Origin: an uncultured Persicitalea sp.
GTDB lineage: Bacteria; Bacteroidota; Bacteroidia; Cytophagales; Spirosomataceae
NCBI GenBank assembly: GCA_950075905.1
Contig: CATMVR010000233.1
Location: 1-7,568, forward strand
Direction of reading: 5' to 3'
DNA length: 7,568 nucleotides
Made by a program: the position numbers and the translations under genes. The notes under the pieces are model-generated. The model did no database searches and was not told the origin of the DNA. It was given only the letters and a program-made list of their open reading frames with translations. Positions 6,411-7,568 of this stretch are shown here, piece after piece. Within the stretch, counting starts at the first letter, position 1, and every line of letters begins with the position of its first letter.

Positions 6411-6430
6411 GTAGGGGAGCATTGCGCTCC
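6411..6430 (+). repeat. Possible REP-like hairpin
   Basis: GTAG (6411-6414) is followed by a short palindrome with GGAGC (6416-6420) paired to GCTCC (6426-6430) around ATTGC. A GTAG or GGAG tetranucleotide next to a small imperfect palindrome is the layout of REP elements mobilised by RAYT transposases. Weak dyads downstream, such as AGGA/TCCT around 6458-6477, could be decayed companions. Only one good unit is visible, so the call is tentative. Confidence 0.3.
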
Positions 6431-6609
6431 GGGTATCGTCGTTTGGGCCGCTTTGATAGGACAATACTACAAATCCTGTGACGAATTGCGGCATCAGACT
6501 GGATGAGCGGTTGCCGGCTGGGATGGCCCCTTGTAAAATTTGGACGATATTTTCGTAATATTCCCGAATTGGCCGACTTTTGGGTACTGGTACATCGCAT
6601 TTTTTTTGC

Positions 6610-6616
6610 TACTTTG
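6610..6616 (+). promoter_or_regulatory. Weak promoter-like box before the isomerase gene
   Basis: TACTTTG resembles the Bacteroidota -7 box TAnnTTTG but is one base short. It lies 40 bases before the ATG at 6657. The nearest upstream TTTG (6579-6582) is 27 bases away, longer than the usual spacing. It is the best candidate in the spacer, with low confidence. Confidence 0.25.
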
Positions 6617-6656
6617 AGCCCTGTTTATCCCCTTAACACCTAGTCAATCCCTACCT

Positions 6657-7568
6657 ATGGACATGTTTAAACTTGGTTTTGTAAGCGCCATTCTCGCCGA
6701 TTTTAGTTTTGAACACATGATCAACTTCGCCGGTGAGCACGGTTTCACCTGCGTGGAAGTGATGTGCTGGCCCACCGATAACGCCGACACTCGCCGGTAC
6801 GCGGGCGTCTCGCATATCGATGTTTCTAACCTCACCGATCAGAAAATAAAGGAGATCAAGTATGCCCTGCATACCGCCGGGGTAAGTATCTCTGCGCTGG
6901 GCTACTACCCTAACCCGCTCGACGCCGACCCGGAAAAATCGGCGTACTATGTGGAGCACATTAAAGAAGTAATTCGGGGAGCCGCCAAACTGGGGGTACC
7001 TACCGTTACTACGTTCATCGGCCGCGATCCCGCCAAAAGCATCACTGACAATCTGGCCCGATTTGCCGATGTGTGGCCCGGCATCGTGAAGGTGGCTGAG
7101 GAAAACAACATTAAGATTGGAATCGAAAACTGCCCCATGTTTTTTACCGACGACGAATGGCCAGGCGGCAAAAACCTGGCCATTAGTCCTTCGGTCTGGA
7201 ACCGCATGTTTGAGATCATCCCGAGCCGCGCCCTGGGCCTCAACTACGACCCCTCGCACATGGTGTGGCAGATGATGGATGAGATCAAGCCCATCTACCA
7301 GTTTCGCGACCGCCTGCACCATATTCACCTCAAAGACGTTAAGGTATACAAAGACAAGCTGGATCAGGTGGGTATTATGGCCAATCCGCTCGAATACCAC
7401 TCCCCCAAGCTACCCGGCCTGGGCGATGTGCGCTGGCGCGATTTCTTTGCCGCGCTGACTGATGTACGATACCGGGGGCCGGTGGTGATTGAGGTAGAAG
7501 ACAAAGCCTACGAGGCGAATATCACGGACGTAAAGTCTGCCATCTTGACGAGCCGCAACTACGTAAGG
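6657..7568 (+). CDS. Sugar phosphate isomerase/epimerase (AP endonuclease 2-like TIM barrel), 3' end outside window
   Basis: The frame runs 304 codons from ATG to the window edge without a stop, and most of the domain is present. The start at 6657 is followed by a second ATG two codons later, which is also possible. The sequence fits the xylose-isomerase-like TIM-barrel superfamily (PF01261). It has an N-terminal LGFVSAIL strand, HGFTCVEVM (28-36), IGIEN with Glu157, LNYDPSH with Asp198 and His201, HIHLKD with His224, and a C-terminal GLGDVRWRDFFAAL (254-267) followed by GPVVIEVED with Glu279. These Glu, Asp, His and Glu residues match the usual divalent-metal ligands. Such enzymes interconvert ketoses or epimers; the substrate here cannot be told from sequence. 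It is a cytoplasmic protein with no signal peptide. It stands alone in this window, divergent from the coiled-coil cluster. Confidence 0.93.
   Translation, partial: MDMFKLGFVSAILADFSFEHMINFAGEHGFTCVEVMCWPTDNADTRRYAGVSHIDVSNLTDQKIKEIKYALHTAGVSISALGYYPNPLDADPEKSAYYVEHIKEVIRGAAKLGVPTVTTFIGRDPAKSITDNLARFADVWPGIVKVAEENNIKIGIENCPMFFTDDEWPGGKNLAISPSVWNRMFEIIPSRALGLNYDPSHMVWQMMDEIKPIYQFRDRLHHIHLKDVKVYKDKLDQVGIMANPLEYHSPKLPGLGDVRWRDFFAALTDVRYRGPVVIEVEDKAYEANITDVKSAILTSRNYVR

Larger units (their letters stand above)
6357..6656. other. Divergent intergenic region of 300 bases, no gene seen
   Basis: This spacer separates the minus-strand cluster from the plus-strand isomerase gene. It contains a GTAG-headed hairpin (6411-6430) and several partly degenerate dyads, including CAGCCGGC at 6399-6406 matched by GCCGGCTG at 6513-6520. 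The octamer TTGCGGCA also occurs twice (from 6393 and inside 6485-6493). An eight-T run (6601-6607, with one T before it) precedes a weak promoter-like box. A 64-codon minus-strand frame here is Arg/Ser/Pro-rich and runs through the hairpin, so I do not count it as a gene. Confidence 0.45.

Noticed and set aside
6406..6600. 64-codon minus-strand frame in the divergent spacer
   Set aside because: It is Arg/Ser/Pro-rich, crosses palindromic sequence, and has no recognisable domain or ribosome binding site.
6651..7400. 249-codon minus-strand frame opposite the isomerase gene
   Set aside because: The plus strand encodes a clear TIM-barrel protein with conserved metal ligands. The minus frame is its codon-biased shadow and shows no recognisable domain.

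Overview
The window looks like a chromosomal segment of a Bacteroidota bacterium, most likely a Cytophagales/Spirosomaceae-type organism. This is inferred from TAnnTTTG-type promoter boxes, A-rich leaders mostly without strong Shine-Dalgarno sequences, a TPR-containing HisKA_3 sensor kinase, a lipocalin-like lipoprotein and intergenic short tandem repeats. No mobile element, tRNA, rRNA or CRISPR array is visible.

Layout. (1) Positions 1-1107, minus strand: a two-gene unit. A lipoprotein with a lipocalin-like N-terminal domain is followed, with an 11-base overlap, by a gene that runs off the left edge. That gene lacks an ATG (likely TTG start) and its visible part fits a PD-(D/E)XK nuclease-like core. 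(2) Positions 1108-1454: a divergent promoter region. (3) Positions 1455-3251, plus strand: a complete TPR sensor histidine kinase with no response regulator beside it. (4) Positions 3323-3355: a perfect 14-bp hairpin terminator shared by convergent genes. (5) Positions 3382-6356, minus strand: a three-gene cluster, read right to left. It comprises a soluble coiled-coil protein, a two-TM protein with a long coiled-coil domain, and a membrane-anchored protein with a Ppx/GppA-like (actin/ASKHA-fold) domain. Its two spacers are filled with octamer and heptamer tandem repeats, one forming a 27-bp inverted repeat that ends just before the third start codon. (6) Positions 6357-6656: a divergent spacer with a possible REP-like hairpin. 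(7) Positions 6657-7568, plus strand: a TIM-barrel sugar phosphate isomerase/epimerase, open at the right edge.

How the genes fit together. The kinase probably senses a periplasmic or membrane signal through its TPR region and signals to a regulator encoded elsewhere. The three-gene cluster is the best candidate for an undescribed system: coiled-coil proteins at the inner membrane together with an ASKHA-fold protein whose predicted topology places the nucleotide-fold domain in the periplasm. I do not recognise the two coiled-coil families, so the function is open. The lipoprotein/nuclease-like pair and the isomerase look like unrelated neighbours.
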